Positions 29,371 to 41,049 of a DNA stretch of 64,000 bases are shown here, one piece after another. The translations under genes and the position numbers were made by a program. The DNA comes from Takakia lepidozioides (taxonomy: Eukaryota > Streptophyta > Takakiopsida > Takakiales > Takakiaceae). The number at the start of each line of letters is the position of its first letter. The stretch's first letter is position 1. Under the pieces are notes generated by a model, which saw nothing but the letters and a program-made list of their open reading frames with translations, was not told the DNA's origin and made no database searches. The stretch covers positions 39,806,001-39,870,000 of the forward strand of contig CM060733.1 in assembly GCA_030704615.1 (NCBI GenBank). The letters are read 5' to 3'.

Positions 29371-32300
29371 CCTTCTGCTCCGCCAGAGACTTGTTGTGTG
29401 CCACCTTCTTCGCCCTGGCAGCGAGAGCATCAAGGAAGCTCTCATTAACGCATTGGATGATGGTTGGAGGTTCTAGCTTTGGCCTGTGCGTAAACGTCAC
29501 CGCCGAATACCGCCGTGTAGGCTCGCCCTCAAATGCCAACTTCTTGGTAGAGCCAGTCCCACTCCGAACAGACTTGGGAACCCGGACGACCGATGACTTG
29601 GTAGCAGCAGCAGCAGTCGCAGGACCTTGAACAAAGTCGTCGTCCAAGTCACTCCCTTGGGTCCCCTCCTGCGCCTCCTCCAATGCCCCGATGGTTTTCT
29701 GTTTTTTGGGTGTTACTGTACTCACTTGTTTCCTTGTCCTTTTCCTTTGGCCTTTATTATTCTCATTCAATTTCTCCTGAATTCCTGCTTGAGCAAGCTC
29801 TGCCGCTTTCCTGGAGTTTGCAAGCGTTGTTGCCTCTTTTGGACCCAGCGGAGGCAGCGGAGCTCGGTTTTGTCAAGCCTCAGCATCCAGCTTCAATTGA
29901 AACTCGGATGGGTCGAGCGAGCCGGGCGGAAGGTCCACATACCAAGGGCAATCACGCAAATGTTCCAGATGCCACTCCTTCACAATAACGTCAGTGTACA
30001 TGGAGTCAGCCCCAGGGTTCCTCCATGCCAGGAAGAATGGTGGCTCGAAAGACAGATGACCTTTCTCCAAAAGGGAGAACTTGCAGTACCTGCATTCATG
30101 AAAAACACAGAATGAGGTCCCTGAACTGGAAATTTGGCACCATTTTCCCAGGTTAGGGCGGAACTGACTGGGCCTAGAACTGGGAAAATGGCGCCGAATT
30201 TTGGTTTTCGGTGCCAGCCACCCTAGGGACTTAGCCATTTTGGGAGCCCTGAACTGGAAATTCGGCGCCATTTTCCCAGGTCCGGGCCGAAAATGGCTAA
30301 GTCCCTGAACTGACAGGCCCTGGAATTGGAAAAATGGCGCCGAATTTCGGTTTTCGGTGCCAGCCACCCTAGGGACTTGGCCATTTTGGGAGCCCTGAAC
30401 TGGAAATTCGGCGCCATTTTCCAGGTCCGGGCCGAAAATGGTTAAGTCCCTGAACTGACAGGCCCTGGAATTGGAAAAATGGCGCCGAATTTCGGTTTTT
30501 GGTGCCAGCCCCCCTAGGGACTTAGCCATTTTGGGAGCCCTGAACTGGAAATTCGGCGCCATTTTCCGAGTCCGGGCCGAAAATGCCTAAGTCCCTGAAC
30601 TGACTGGCCCTGGAATTGGAAAAATGGCGCCGAATTTCGGTTTTCGGTGCCAGCCACCCTAGGGACTTGGCCATTTTGGGAGCCCTGAATTGGAAATTCG
30701 GCGCCATTTTCCGAGGTCCGGGCCGAAAATGCCTAAGTCCCTGAACTGACTGGCCCTGGAATTGGAAAAATGGCGCCGAATTTCGGTTTTCGGTGCCTGC
30801 CACTCTAGGGACTGGAAACTCGGTGCCCTGGACTGGAAACTCGGCGCCATTTTTCCAAGGACCAATTTTTATGCGCCACATGAGGCCTCTAACATCCTGA
30901 AATGCAAGGACTTGAAAGGAAGGCATCGCGTATGTACCTGTACAGAAGGCGCATTGCTGCTTTGTCCGCGTTCGGCTGGTTGGTGAACTCGTGGCTCCGG
31001 CGGGCATGGGGTATCTCCCGATAGAATAGGTCAGTTTTGTACAGCAGAAAGTACCTCGTCACATAGTCGCGTAGGCTCTCTGCTGCAGGAGAAATCTCCA
31101 TCTTGAACTGATGTGCTTGTGTGTCCAGCTACTCTTGTGCATTCGTCGTCACCTGTGGAGATTCTCCATCAGACGCTTTCCTGAAAAAATACAATGAATC
31201 CACCCCCTACAAGAGTAGAAGCGCCAAACGAAGCGTGGGGAAGTACCTGAAACCACCATGTCATGCGGTTCATCCACATGTCGAATGTCGGGTCAGACAG
31301 TTTGTCCGGTTTGGGGAAGCTCCACATGTCCCTTGTACTTTAGGAACCATTCCAGATTTGGAGCCACCGGGTCTGTCCAACCACCCAGCATATTCGTAAG
31401 CGCCAAACACCACAAAAACGAGTTGTTGCCACCACAATTTGGTTAAGAATGTATCACCTTTTCTGTTGCATCCACACATGATGTGGCTAGACGATGGAGC
31501 TTCTCCAATGTCATCGTGGGCTTCAAAGCGCGGGAGTAGTGCTTCCCCACCTCCACCAGAAAGTCGGCACCAAGGGCGGGATCAGCTATGGCCACGTACT
31601 TTACCATCCGCGACTTGTACTTTATGTGGGCCCTGGCCTCCGCAGCTTTGAGATACGATTCGAGTGTCGGGAGGGTTAGATTCTTCTTCTCTGACTCCAT
31701 GTAGAACCTCCGCGCATGTGCCAAATCCTGCTGAATTTTTGTCTGTCAAGAATGCGCACATAAGATTAGAGATCTTGCTCAACACTTTTTCTTCTATTGG
31801 GGGAGGAGAGACAGATTAGCTCAACAAAACAGTCAGGAGCTTTACCCAAAATATGTAGTCCACCATGGCGTCCATGCTCAGCCTATACCAGGTTATGTCT
31901 GCCTTTGCCTCCGACTTGCGCAGGAGGTCGACACTGAGCGAATTGGCAAACTCTTGCACCCCCTGCTTCCCGACATCCTTCACTCGGAAGAGCATATGGG
32001 ACAAGTTGGTGGCAATGAGGCATTCTCAGTCACCCTGCAATGCCACATTTCCATCAAACAATACTGAAATGGGAATTTTGAACAAATATGAGGATTCGCA
32101 ATGAAATGACTTACAAATTTTGGGTCCAAAAGCAAGAGGCGTTGTAACTTACAAGTTGATGTCCGCCATTGCAGCTTTGAGAAGACTGCGATCTTTGGGC
32201 CCCGCAACCTTCAACACATCACACTCCACGGCGAAATGCCAATCGAGGTCGTTGGGGTGGGCTTCGGCTATGTGCTCCATCCATGCCAGGAGGCGATGAT

Positions 32301-33438
32301 TGCCGTCCCACACGTAAAACATCTTTCCGGACAAGTGCTGGAAAAGAGGATCAGTAGCAATCGATCTCTCGAACTCCTCATTTCGCCTTTGCCAATGGGG
32401 ACCCCATTTGTCCACCTCATCGGAAGTGTGGGCACGGGAAGCTCCGTGGTCGTTCTCAATGGAAACGTAAAACGCGGCAAACCCCATTCGATATCCATCC
32501 CGGAAAGAGAATTTCAGCTTGTTGATATCGCCTGGGAGGGCAGGTCTCACCACCTGCAAAGACACCAAGCGGCAAAGGGGAATTCGAAGCTTGGTCGGGT
32601 ATACCATGCCCCCCAGCACCCTGCCAATGTTGCTGTGGGTTGCCTCCAACATCTTGGCAGCGGCCAACTTCATATCCGCCTCCGACATGACGTCTGTTGC
32701 AGAGGGGTTCTCCGGCAGCCCACCAGGACCGCCAAATCCAACCTGTATGCTGCGGGTTTGGGGCCTGGGGATGTCCGGGAGGATGTCATCCTGGTCAGAA
32801 AGCTCAGTGTTGTCCTCTTCAACATGGTCAACCACCGGCAAAACCACCTCGAGCACTCTCCCCGTCTCTACTGCCATCTCCCCGGCTTCACCTCGAACTT
32901 GCACAATCCGTGCTTTTTGTGATGTTCTTTCCTCTCCTCCACTCTCCACCGTATGGGTAATTGCGGGGGCTGCTCTTGTCCGCGATGGTGTAACTGGTGT
33001 GTTACTGCCTCTTTGTGGTGTCTTGGAGGGATCCACCGTCTCTGTGCGTCCCTCGCTTACATGGGCATCTGTCATTTTGGCACCCCTAGCCTCTTCAGTG
33101 GCCTTTTCTCTTTCCTCCTGGCTAGCCTTCTGTCTCGCCTGTTCTTTTGCCCTCTCTTTTGCCCTCTCACGGGCTTTCTGTTTCTTACTAGGGCTAGCAG
33201 CAGGGGAGCCCTCCAGGACAACCACCTTTGATTGAGGAGAACTGACACCCTCGCGCGCACTGCTCGCTCCCCCCTCCGCAGCCCGTGACGGCTCTCTCGC
33301 CGGCGATTGCATGTGCTTGGCTTTCTTCTTCTTCTTTGCGTGGGCGGGCCCTACTGCATGTGCATCAACAACCTCCATTGCCGGATCTGTTGTCCTCACG
33401 CCCTTCACCTGCCATGCCGCCTGCACCAACCTCCCCAA
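29371..33438 (-). pseudogene. ParB-like domain gene of ParB-MTase family, copy A (truncated)
   Basis: Exon 1 (33438-32145) is a single ORF. A Lys/Glu/Ala-rich disordered N-terminus (residues 1-215) is followed by a folded part ending MFYVWDGNHRLLAWMEHIAE and AAMADINL, then a GTAAGT donor. DGNHR with following AW recalls the ParB/Srx-type GxxR/DGxHR core. Later exons read ATNLSHMLFRVKDVG (32031-31850), LHRLATSCVDATEKV (31741-31444), a segment with LTNMLGGWTDPVAPNLEWF (31440-31240), YFLLYKTDLFYREIPHA (31101-30889) and IVKEWHLEHLRDCPWYVDLP (30090-29870), then a basic/acidic tail to 29371. Every block has a counterpart in copy B (42560-48345). Where copy B continues into a methyltransferase-like part, this copy is cut and joined to PPR sequence, hence pseudogene. 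Confidence 0.6.
30120..30870. repeat. intronic palindromic tandem array, about 146 bp unit, 5 copies
   Basis: Copies of TGGCGCCGAATTTCGG occur at about 30189, 30337, 30479, 30628 and 30771. Between them lie GGAAATTCGGCGCCATTTTCC inverted partners and GGGCCGAAAATGG(C/T)TAAGTCC. The centre GGCGCC flanked by AAATTC/GAATTT is palindromic. The array lies wholly in the intron between the YFLLYKTDLFYREI exon and the VKEWHLEHLRD exon of copy A. Confidence 0.85.
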
Positions 33439-34609
33439 TGCCTATTCTGTCGTACTCTCGCTGCACGTCCTCCCGTCCACCAACAAAAGGTTTTAGTTTG
33501 CCCTCCCGCCCCAAGTTGGGCGATCCAAACATGCGATGAGTTGGAGCTGTCGATGATACCACCAGCGTGCCGGGCTCGTCGTCACTCTGTCATTCCCGAA
33601 AATCGTGAGAACCAACATCGGAATGAAAACCACCATCCGCCACGAGCAGCGCAACCACCGTCGCAACAATCGTGGAACAACAATGAAAACAAATCCAACC
33701 AATGCCTAAGAATGACATGCACAAGCAGCCTTCTCCAGAGCTGCCGGCTTTGCACACGCATTGCAAACTATCTAAGGTTCACTCAACCAGTAACTTGCAG
33801 AAATCAACATGAAACACGATGAACAAATGAACACGAATTCCATAAGACGGGAAAACAGGGTGAAATGTTTTGAAGGCACTTCATCTGCTCAGACAATCTT
33901 CTCAGCTCAGCATGGATTTCCTTAATTCCGAGATGCAACCTGTTATCTACAGCGAGATGTGCACCCTGTCCTGGCAAGCAATCTGAATGCAGCAACGACC
34001 TGGCTCCTTTCTAACCACTCTGACCTTGATCATTCTTCTCAAGAACTCGTGCTTTTGCGATGCAACCATGCGCTTCCAGCGCTGCCAGGCGGAAGATGTG
34101 AAAACAAACTAAAAAAACGAAGAAAACCGAAAGAGGAAGGGGCGGAACCTGAGAGTACTCGGCTTCAGTTGGCGCGGGCTGTGAGCAAGACAATGGAATT
34201 TCCTGCTGGAGCTTAAGTTTGGCCATGCGAGAGGTTGGACGTCGCCCGTAGTACAAAGCCTTCAACTTCCGCCGCGGTCTGGATGTGGGGTTTCTCTCAG
34301 GAGAGCCACGCCCTTCTCCACGCGGCATAAGTCCCAGCAAAAGAAAAAAGATCTCGCAGTATGTGTGCGTACATGCCTCGAATAGAAGTTCATCCAAGTT
34401 TAGCATCAGGTATCCAAGGCGTATCCGGGAAGCAAGCGCAGAATCCTTGTGTCGCCAACCCGGTTCAAAACCGACGGCGGAGGACATTTAATGCGCAACT
34501 ACGTCAATCGCCCACTGGATGGAAAAAATCGGCGCCGAATTTCCATCCAGCGGATGAAGTATGACGCAACAAAGCCATCCCTCCGCCCGAGCCGTTCTCA
34601 TCGAGGAGA
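33439..34609. other. intergenic region between ParB-like copy A and arrays; partial PPR-gene scrap
   Basis: No clear gene. 33760-33870 in minus orientation has the satellite/PDF-gene signature (GACGGGAAAACAGGGTGAAATG). A minus-strand ORF 34487-34011 (YLMLNLDELLFEACTHTYCE) is open for 158 codons and could be an upstream exon of copy A, but I cannot confirm it. This is the probable 5' or promoter side of the minus-strand gene. Confidence 0.35.
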
Positions 34610-35235
34610 CGTCGGATGGAAATCCTGCGCCGCATTTCCATCTTGCAGGTAATTCGGAGCGCGGCCGGATGGAAAAACGGCGCCGAATTTCCATCCCAGA
34701 GGTAATTCGGAGCGCGGCCGGATGGAAATCCGGCGCCGAATTTCCATCCTACAGGTAATTCGGAGCGGCCTGATGGAAAACGGCTCCGAATTTCCATCCT
34801 GCAGGTAATTCGGAGCGCGGCCGGATGGAAATCCGGCGCCGAATTTCCATCCCAGAGGTAATTCGGAGCGCGGCCGGATGGAAATCCGGCGCCGAATTTC
34901 CATCCCAGAGGTAATTCGGAGCATGGCCGGATGGAAAAACGGCGCCGAATTTCCATCCCAGAGGTAATTCGGAGCGCGGCCGGATGGAAATCCGGCGCCG
35001 AATTTCCATCCGCCAGGAAAGTCGCAGCGCGGATGGATGGAAATCCGGCGCCGAATTTCCATCCGCCAGGAAAGTCGCAGCGCGGATGGATGGAAATCCG
35101 GCGCCAAATTCCATCCTACAGGTAATTCGGAGCGCGGCCGGATGGAAAAACGGCGCCGAATTTCCATCCTGCAGGTAATTCGGAGCGCGGCCGGATGGAA
35201 ATTCGGCGCCGAATTTCCATCCGCCAGGTAAGTCG
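34610..35235. repeat. palindromic tandem array, 53 bp unit, about 12 copies
   Basis: GGATGGAAA recurs at about 34613, 34669, 34721, 34770, 34824, 34877, 34930, 34983, 35036, 35089, 35142 and 35195. Each unit is a near-perfect hairpin, GGATGGAAATCCGGC and its reverse complement around GGCGCC, joined by a spacer (CAGAGGTAATTCGGAGCGCGG). Two units use a variant spacer (GCCAGGAAAGTCGCAGCGCG). Long ORFs on both strands here are by-products of the repeat. Confidence 0.9.
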
Positions 35236-35499
35236 AAGCGCGGAATTACCATCCTGCAGATAATTATGAGCGTGGCCGCTTGTTTTTTTGGTCTTAAAAG
35301 ACAAAACCTTATGTTTTAGACACGGTTTCCAGGGAATTCTCGACTGGTTGAGAGAAATTCCTTGCTTCTTTTCCATCCCTCGTAGTTCCTAAATGGAAAT
35401 TCGTTGCCGAAATTCCATCTGGCCGCGATTGCGATTAAATGCCGAATGGAAATTCGGCGCCGGTTTTCCATCCCCTCCGCCCGAGTCGACTTTATTCCG
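35236..35499. other. spacer between palindromic arrays
   Basis: Contains one decayed palindrome (GGAAATTCGTTGCCGAAATTCC, about 35395) and otherwise nothing recognisable. Confidence 0.5.
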
Positions 35500-36470
35500 G
35501 CGCCCCCTGTTGGATATTCGGTGCCGAATTTCCGTCCAGGGGTTGTATTGTGACGGCCAGGTGTCGGCCTCTCCCCCGAGCCGACTACATCCGAACGGCC
35601 CTGGATGTAAATTCGGCGCCGTTTTTCCATCCGGGGAGGTTTTTATGTTGGCCACTTTTCGGCCTGACCCCCCGACACGACTTCCTTTGGGGGGGCCCGG
35701 ATGGAAATTTGGCGCCGAATTTCCATCCGGGAGATGTTCTCTGTCGGACACGTGTTGGCCTCTCCGCCCGAGGCGACTTCATCCGGGCGGCCCCTGTTGG
35801 ATATTCGGTGCCAAATTCCCGTCCGGGGGTTGTACTGTGACGGCCATGTGCCGGCCTCTCCCCCCGAGCCGGCGGCATCCGAACGGCCCCGGATGTAAAT
35901 TCGGCGCCGTTTTTCCATCCGGGGAGGTTTTTATGTCGGCCACTTTTCGGCCTGACCCCCCGACACGACTTCCTTTGGGGGGGCCCGGATGGAAATTCGG
36001 CGCCGAATTTCCATCCGAGGGATGTTCTCTGTCGGACAGGTGCCGCCTCTCCGCCCGAGGCGACTTCATCCGGGCGGCCTCTGTTGGATATTCGGTGCCG
36101 AATTCCCGTCCGGGGGTTTGTACTGTGACGGCCATGTGCCGGCCTCTCCCCCCGAGCCGGCTGCATCCGAACGGCCCCGGATGTAAATTCGGCGCCGTTT
36201 TTCCATCCGGGGAGGTTTTTATGTCGGCCACTTTTCGGCCTGACCCCCCGACACGACTTCCTTTGGGGGGGCCCGGATGGAAATTCGGCGCTGAATTTCC
36301 ATCCGGGGGGATGTTCTCTGTCGGACAGGTGTCGGCCTCTCCGCCCGAGTCGACTTCATCCGGGCGTCCCCGTTGGATATTCGGTGCCGAATTCCATCCG
36401 GGGGTTTGTAATGTGACGGCCCGGTGCCGGCTTCTCCCCTTCAGCCGACATCATCCGCGCGGGCCCCCAC
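35500..36470. repeat. higher-order palindromic repeat, 3 x about 96 = 288 bp
   Basis: Three monomer types alternate: (1) GGATATTCGGTGCCGAAT, (2) GGATGTAAATTCGGCGCCG, (3) GGATGGAAATTCGGCGCCG, each followed by its inverted half. They occur at about 35511/35603/35699, 35798/35892/35988, 36086/36179/36276 and a last type 1 at 36374. The 288 bp trimer is repeated about 3.3 times with higher identity between trimers than between monomers. The 385-codon plus-strand ORF 35393-36550 has repeat-encoded sequence and no domain. Confidence 0.9.
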
Positions 36471-36763
36471 TTTCTGACTGCATACCGTTGGCAGTTATTG
36501 CGCAAAGACCAGGGGCCGCATTCCGGAGACAATGTTCATTAACACTCTGACTGTGGATTTTTGAGATAGTTGGCTCCCTGGATTTGGATCAGGCTTCGTC
36601 GCTCGGACAAATCGGCACCGCATTCCTTCCCATCGGTGCATCCCCTTCTACCAGGGAGCTTGCCCGCACGCCATCCTGACAGCCTTGTGTGCACATCTCC
36701 CATGGCGGAAAACCCGAGCGCTACAGTGTACTGCCCTCCTCATAAGCATAGAGCTTCATTTCC
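36471..36763 (+). other. probable promoter/5' region of SWIM transposase gene
   Basis: No ORF with family features. It lies between the palindromic arrays and the first recognisable transposase codons; no clear TATA box. Confidence 0.3.
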
Positions 36764-38290
36764 GTGCAGAGGGACATCTGCCGTGTGATGGAGAAATATC
36801 TGTGCGTTCGATACCACCTGAAACCGGGGTCGGTTTTTTTGGAGGAGGAAAGGAAGGACTCAAACAGTGTTGTTGTCGAGAGTATTGTTGTGCTCCACGA
36901 TGATTTCAGCGATGGCACGGAATGGCAAGTTCCACCATCGGACAACGTCATATACAGGGCGGTTGGGGACTTCATTTGCCCACCAAATGCACCTTCTATC
37001 CTGGCGCCTTCCACGAAACAATCCGCGAATCAGAGAGTGGGTACCTCAAAGAGAGAAGTCCGCAACGAAGTAAATCCAGAGCCCAACCCATCAATGAAGA
37101 CGAGCGAGAACCGGGTTGTTCACAACCTGTCCGACTCCGACGAGGTCATGGAAGTTCCGAGATCGTCCTGGAGATCAGGCAAGTCCTCAATGGACGTCAG
37201 TGGACGAGGGAGTCATATTCCCAGCACGAGCACCGCAGTTCGATCCATTCTTGAAATTCTGCGAGGGCTTCACATGGATGGACACCGCTCGGAGCTGGCC
37301 GGGCTGGACTACAGCAAGTTCACAATTAAATCAGTTACATGGCTTCCCGTAGACGTCGACGGTAATATCTTCTTTGACGTCTCGAGGACTACTCGAGGGC
37401 GTCCGGAATGTTGACAGATATGGATAGAAAACATGACGGTCATCCTTGGTGCGTCACCAAAACCACCAGCATGAAGATGCTCGATGGTGTGCAGGTGTGC
37501 AGGTGCGCTACGTTGTTTGTGCGGGCGCATTGCGGTGTTTCTCCCCAACTTGCTTCCATTTTAAATCCAGAGGTCACAGGAACGAGACTGATTGGACAGG
37601 CACAGCTCATCAACCATTTTGAGCTCAGGAGAAGGTTTCCGAACTCCACATTTAAGTGTGCGCATTGCAAAGAACCACCACACTGCATGTCTGTTTGTAA
37701 TGCCAAGCAGTTCTATGTGTTGCACCGTTTCCCTGACCTCACCCGAGCTTGCATACACGTTGGTTCCCATTGTCACAAATTGACGAGGGGGAACTCGCGG
37801 GAGGCTGCCCACGAGGCAGAGCAGCTCGTTCAAGAGGAGGTTAAGTTGAGACCGGGTGCCAAACCCAAACAGATACAGCTCCAAGCTGCCCATAAGATGG
37901 CATTGGCCAGAATTATGTCGAAAGATGGCTCCAATAGAGTTCCTCTCGATGAGAAGGAAATGGAGGCATTGCTGGAGTCGGTGTCCCACGTCTGTTCATC
38001 GAATGTCCGAAACCACATTGTCTCATGCAAACAGAAAATTGGGCGTGGCCGGATATGCACTCCATTCTGGAGGTGAAGCGACGATGTGGATATGACTACA
38101 TTCATGGAAGTAGGTTTCCAGGAAAAGGGACTGAGGCAGATCGTTGTTTCGTATTCAAAATGTCCACGTGTGGGCCTGGCAGCGGCGTCGAACTGGTTGA
38201 CAGGATGACGAGTGAGGACTTGTCGAACAGTTGGGTCATGTTCGACCATATCAAGCGAATTACAAATCACCAGTGGGTGACAATGGGTGC

Positions 38291-38578
38291 ACATGTCTAC
38301 GACACCCACTGCAGGATGCTAATGACAATTGCTATTTGTGAGATGAAAGGAGAGGACACACAATCGGAGATGCTTCTTTGGCAGGGAATAACAAACAGAT
38401 GGCCAAGGCGGGATTGCCCCCTCCCAATTTCCGTGGTTTCATGGCGGACAACGCACAAGCAATTGGGCTGCCATCCGAAGGGGTACGGGCAAGACCCCAA
38501 TGTTCCCATGGAAGGCAAGGAAAGATCTTATGGGTTCTATTTTCTGCAGAGCCTTTCGCAGTACACAACCAGGCTCGT
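38291..38578 (+). repeat. 288 bp direct duplication, left copy
   Basis: From ACATGTCTACGACACCC to CCAGGCTCGT; repeated almost exactly at 39307-39596 on the other side of the solo LTR. It encodes VYDTHCRMLMTIAICEMKGE of the transposase. Confidence 0.9.
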
Positions 38579-39307
38579 TGTCGCGCACCTCACTTCGGTA
38601 AGCTCCCCTTCAAGTCATAGTTACTCGCTTTGATGCGCGCGCCTGACTCCCAACCTGGCCGCCCGAGCCAACTTGGAGCTTCGGCTGCTCACCGGGACAT
38701 AACGGTCCCCCCTTCGCTTCCCTCTAAACCCTCCACCTAATTGGGACTAGGAGAATTCCCTTTGGTAGATGGCAGTCCGGAACAGCTCCCCACTCTTTGG
38801 TCGCTTTCCGGCTCGCCTCGCTTACTCACTAGTTTTTGGTCACCAACGGGCTTGCACCGTTTCTCGGGGTTACTACTCCCTATATATACTTCTGTAGCTG
38901 TCCGCGGGGGTTCCACAACCAGCCATGCCATTTTATGGCGAACCACCACGAAAACCCTCGACTCCCGGTGATGAGTCGCGGTGAGTCTTGGCCCGCTCAC
39001 CACGGCCCCTATGGACCGTGATGAGTCCCAAGACTCCCCACGACTCCCACCACGAGGTCTCCGCCCCCATGGTGAGTCCTATGCCACCCCACTAAGTCCC
39101 GCTAAGCTACCACCACCCCTTGTGGAGCCACCCCCACCGCAACCCGGTGTGCGGGGCTCCGCCTAGTGAGCGCCTCCGCCTCCTTGAGTGCCTTGGGCAC
39201 TCAACGGTGCTTCAGCCCCCCCATACCTATCGCTGCCGCTGCCCCCACCACAAGGGCAGCCCCTCATGTGTCCCGACCCCCTGCCCTCAAGGCAAAGGGC
39301 CGCGACA
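38579..39307. mobile_element. solo LTR, second copy, 729 bp
   Basis: Starts TGTCGCGCACC and ends GGGCCGCGACA, the same LTR as 28050-28758 with small indels, same orientation, and the same CCCTATATATACTTC TATA-like motif (about 38878). Flanking 5-mers are CTCGT and CATGT, so no TSD; instead it is flanked by a 288-290 bp duplication of transposase coding sequence. Confidence 0.85.
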
Positions 39308-39596
39308 CATGTCTACGACACCCACTGCAGGATGCTAATGACAATTGCTATTTGTGAGATGAAAGGAGAGGACACACAATCGGAGATGCTTCTTTGGCAG
39401 GGAATAACGAACAGATGGCCAAGGCGGGATTGCCCCCTCCCAATTTCCGTGGTTTCATGGCGGACAACGCACAAGCAAATTGGGCTGCCATCCAAAGGGG
39501 TACGGGCAAGACCCCCAATGTTCCCATGGAAGGCAAGGAGAGATCTTATGGGTTCTATTTTCTGCAGAGCCTTTCGCAGTACACAACCAGGCTCGT
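39307..39596 (+). repeat. 288 bp direct duplication, right copy
   Basis: Second copy of 38291-38578; continues into the correct downstream transposase sequence (GTGGTGCCAGATTTCAGAG). Confidence 0.9.
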
Positions 39597-41049
39597 GGTG
39601 CCAGATTTCAGAGAGGAGCACCGTTCCATGTGTCTTGCGTGGAAGCGCGCTCCCACCTTGGATGATGCAGAGACACAGTTTGCATGTATACGGGCTTGGT
39701 GGACATTGTCAGGTGTTGTAAAGAAATCAGACGAGGGAGCAATGGTCAGTTGGCTAGCATGGTGACATTATCGTTTCCTCCAGTTTGGCGACTATATGCG
39801 GGAGGTGAGTTGCACGAATTCGCGTCTCGTTGAATATTATTCTTGGCATTATTTGTAACTTGCTTGTAACCTCAACATGTGCTTGTGCAGGAAATGTGTC
39901 TCGACTCCGACACCGACATGCCCACGACAAACATGGCCGAATCAGTGCATTCTTCTTGGCGTGCCTCCTCTGCGGCGCATCTGGTGGACATCCTCACTGC
40001 CACAACGGAGGACATTGTGAGGTCAATTATGCAGCAATGCAGGTACAACAAGTTCTTGAAAGGGAAACAGTGGGGCTTGGGGCCGGACAGGCAAGAAATG
40101 CTGATGTGGACTGCCTCCAGATCGAAGAATCCTCGGAAGTGGGCGGCGGTCTTGCGAGAGGGCCTTCGGGACACGCCATTGCTTCGAAGAGGCCAACATT
40201 TGGAAGGAGATGTTCATACCCGTCCAGTGAGACCGAAGACTTGACGAGGCACCTGGCGGGGAAGATGATTCATGGCGAGCTGACAAGAATATTCGCACGC
40301 TCCCACATTTGCTCACGCCACAACGCAGACGTTTTGGTTCTGTAGGCACGACATAATGACCTGTGTATTTGGCAAGCCCAAGTACGGGATTCAGGGAATG
40401 CCGGAGCTTCCGGGCATTTGGTCTGTTGCACCGGGTTGCAGCCTCTCTCAGAATGAGGCGGATGCTCTATCTGCAGCAGAATTTCGAATGGTGCAACGCA
40501 CAGACGTCCCGGCCCACGCATTTCCAGTTCCTCATACCCAGCCATTGCAGACTGACTGCGGTCCAGTCCAGAGACGGATTGGACAATTCTGCACATCCCA
40601 CAATGCGATTCGGAAGAGTGAAGAGACGACACCCTCCCAACAAGTTGAATGAGACTCGGATTGCCAATGCTCTTGGGATGGCTTGCACTATTCAGAGCTC
40701 CGTGGACGTACCTCCACCCGGCCTTGGGTGTGTTTATCGGATGGCAACGGCCGGCTCGGCTGTACGCGACGATGTATACACAATTACGATTGGAGTGGAG
40801 CCGACTTGCAATTGTACGGACTTCTCGTTGATGGAAGCAAAGAAGGGTTCAAAGTATTATCCGTGCAAGCATCTGTATTACAGTTACCTGAAGAGGTTGA
40901 GGATGAACGTGACTATTGATGACTTTATTCATGCACCGGCGTTGAGCGTGAACGAGCTGCACAAACTCCTCCTTAGGGATTCCAGAAATCATTGATGGGG
41001 CAAAGGGAATCCTCCATATGGATATTTTCAATTGCATTTTCATGTATCA

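Larger units (their letters stand above)
36764..40996 (+). pseudogene. MULE-like transposase with C-terminal SWIM zinc finger
   Basis: Three frames are needed. 36764-37414: N-terminal part ending SVTWLPVDVDGNIFFDVSR. 37408-38076: MDRKHDGHPWCVTKTTS, Cys/His cluster (CAHCKEPPHC), VGSHCHKLTRG. 38025-38580: KRRCGYDYIHGSRFPGKG, VMFDHIKRITNHQWVTMGAH and VYDTHCRMLMTIAICEMKGE. After the LTR insertion the text resumes to give GFMADNAQANWAAIQ (39450) and TQFACIRAWWTLSG. An intron with GTGAGT...TGCAG spans about 39806-39890. The next exon has TNMAESVHSSW. The last part (40640-40995) has CNCTDFSLMEAKKGSKYYPC then KH: C-x-C-xn-C-x-H, a SWIM finger. The D...D layout with AESxxSxW and SWIM suggests a Mutator-like superfamily transposase. 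It is broken by two frameshifts and an insertion. Confidence 0.65.

Noticed and set aside
32519-33235. 238-codon plus-strand ORF opposite ParB-like copy A
   Set aside because: Antisense to the low-complexity Lys/Glu-rich exon; Ser/Leu-rich composition expected from that.
34610-35235. CRISPR array
   Set aside because: Repeats with 53 bp period and variable identical spacers look array-like, but the spacers are themselves repeated, there are no cas genes and the context is eukaryotic.
34504-36550. Long ORFs on both strands through the palindromic arrays (up to 385 codons)
   Set aside because: They translate tandem repeats whose unit length is near a multiple of three and whose palindromes suppress stops on both strands; no domain, no start context.
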